DNA from: Parvicella sp964387945
Lineage (GTDB): Bacteria; Bacteroidota; Bacteroidia; Flavobacteriales_D; Parvicellaceae
Direction of reading: 5' to 3'
DNA length: 64,000 nucleotides
NCBI GenBank assembly: GCA_964387945.1
Contig: CAYLYX010000001.1
Coordinates: 62,001-126,000 of the forward strand
Both the position numbers and the translations under genes were made by a program. The notes beneath the pieces were generated by a model. It was not told the DNA's origin. It saw only the letters and a list, made by a program, of their open reading frames with translations, and searched no databases. Below, piece after piece: positions 63,208 through 64,000 of the stretch (the stretch's first letter is position 1; every line of letters starts with the position of its first letter).

Positions 63208-64000
63208 TTATGATTTCAGTCTAAAAAACTTCAGAATTCGTGACCATCGACTGATCTTCTCCTCCTCAGTATAATACCCTCCATAAGTTCCTGATCCGTA
63301 ACCATAACCGTAGCCATAGCCATAACCGTAACCATAACCATAGTAACCTCCGTAACCTTTTCGATTGGCATTTACACTGTTCAGAATAGCGGATAGTTTT
63401 TTTATTCCATTTTCATTGATCAATCTATCAACGTTTTGAACGAAATTCTTTCGCGAGTATTCTGACCTAAAAATGTACAACGGATAGTCTACTTTCTTAA
63501 TGATCGGAATTCCATCTGTAACGAGTCCTACAGGCGGATTATCAATAATGATCATGTCATAATGCTCCTTCAGTTCATCTAGCACGTCATACAGCTTACC
63601 ATTAATGATAAGTTCTGCGGGATTAGGTGGTATAGGTCCGGCTGTAATGAAATCGAGATTCTCCAACGAACTCTGATTAATACAGTCTAGGACGTTATCT
63701 TTACCGATCAGAATTGTTGACATTCCATTGAGATTTTCCGCACCAAAACCAAGATGAATTTTTGGCTTTCTCATGTCCAAATCCAACACCACAACCCTTT
63801 TACCTGAATAAGCTATAATACCAGCTAAGTTAAGGGCTACAAAAGTTTTTCCTTCTCCAGAAATAGTACTTGTTACAGCTAATGTTTTTGGCCCATCAAA
63901 AGAAGAAAGAAACTGCAAATTCGTACGTATAGTTCTAAAGGATTCTGCAATTAACGACTTAGGACTTTTATCAATTATTAGCTGGGAAACAGGAATTTTA
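63208..64000 (-). CDS. Polysaccharide-export tyrosine autokinase, 3' end (Wzc/CapB-like)
   Basis: The C-terminal 264 residues are in the window; the frame stays open to the edge, so the N-terminal part is missing. The BY-kinase domain is complete: SLIAESFRTIRTNLQFL, Walker A STISGEGKTF, Walker A' VVVLDLDMRKPK and Walker B DMIIIDNPPVGLVTDG. The tail is a tyrosine cluster with seven Gly-Tyr pairs in a row and further GGYY motifs, the usual autophosphorylation zone, in a hexamer-type DNA repeat. It controls chain length and export of exopolysaccharide at the inner membrane, together with Wza-type exporters. The M seen at 63918 is internal (a TTG Leu codon). Confidence 0.92.
   Translation of the reverse strand, partial: KIPVSQLIIDKSPKSLIAESFRTIRTNLQFLSSFDGPKTLAVTSTISGEGKTFVALNLAGIIAYSGKRVVVLDLDMRKPKIHLGFGAENLNGMSTILIGKDNVLDCINQSSLENLDFITAGPIPPNPAELIINGKLYDVLDELKEHYDMIIIDNPPVGLVTDGIPIIKKVDYPLYIFRSEYSRKNFVQNVDRLINENGIKKLSAILNSVNANRKGYGGYYGYGYGYGYGYGYGYGSGTYGGYYTEEEKISRWSRILKFFRLKS
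63285..63352 (-). repeat. Short tandem repeat encoding the Gly-Tyr tail
   Basis: A run of six-base units (on the plus strand CCATAA, CCGTAG and variants) encodes alternating Gly-Tyr in the kinase tail. Units differ at the third codon positions, so it is not a perfect repeat, but it is long enough to slip and vary in copy number. Confidence 0.8.

Noticed and set aside
63285..63352. Six-base repeats considered as an intergenic regulatory repeat
   Set aside because: They are in frame and encode the Gly-Tyr tail of the kinase.

Overview
The window is a stretch of chromosome from a member of the Bacteroidota, most likely a marine or aquatic flavobacterium-like lineage (Flavobacteriales; the Cryomorphaceae/Crocinitomicaceae area is a guess). 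The basis is the gene content: type IX secretion (T9SS) parts and clients (PorP/SprF, a PorE-like OmpA protein, type A and type B C-terminal sorting domains), DUF4249 paired with a TonB receptor, DUF4197, DUF2911, FISUMP and Lnb-type DUF4105 proteins. Several intergenic sites also fit the Bacteroidota promoter form (TTG/TTTG, 19-21 nt, TAnnTTTG). Six genes appear to start at TTG or GTG.

Layout. 1-7.4 kb (+): end of a PorP/SprF gene, PorE-like protein, TonB receptor plus DUF4249 lipoprotein, HMG-CoA lyase, small membrane protein. 7.4-11 kb (-): SiaC/SiaB partner-switch pair, SirB1-like protein, nucleoside phosphorylase, DUF4197 lipoprotein. 11.1-16.6 kb (+): PD40/PKD protein, unknown secreted protein, and a beta-propeller sensor fused to a SpoIIE-type phosphatase. 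16.6-20.5 kb (+): BamE-like small protein, chorismate synthase, hotdog protein, lipoprotein, YceI, small barrel. 20.6-27.6 kb (+): two tandem T9SS-exported enzymes (amidase and GH18) sharing one C-terminal module chain. 27.6-31 kb (+): membrane protein and a PD40/OmpA protein. 31.1-36.9 kb (-): a 1940-residue repeat adhesin with a type B sorting domain. 37-42.9 kb: inositol monophosphatase, DUF2911, CoA-type NUDIX, murQ, a membrane protein and glyS. 43-46.9 kb: lipoproteins, heme A synthase, Lnb-like protein, TatD. 46.9-48.1 kb: tRNA-Leu(CAA) followed by a tandem 374-bp array of GIY-YIG nuclease genes. 48.1-57.6 kb (-): FISUMP protein, short secreted RHS-core protein with a papain-like tail, radical SAM protein, secreted WD40-caspase protein, barrel proteins, LOG protein. 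57.7-64 kb (-): uvrA, lytic transglycosylase, WecA-like transferase, rfbC and a tyrosine autokinase that runs off the window.

The main themes are the cell envelope and secretion (barrels, OmpA anchors, sorting-domain enzymes, peptidoglycan hydrolysis and murQ recycling, polysaccharide export) and phosphatase/kinase partner switching (SiaB, SiaC, propeller-SpoIIE). The most unusual locus is the tRNA-Leu/GIY-YIG array. Each repeat unit carries a GIY-YIG gene whose last codons run into a copy of the tRNA T-loop, a 20-bp palindrome holding the stop codon, the tRNA acceptor end and the tRNA's terminator. Next in interest are the RHS-core protein and the exported WD40-caspase.
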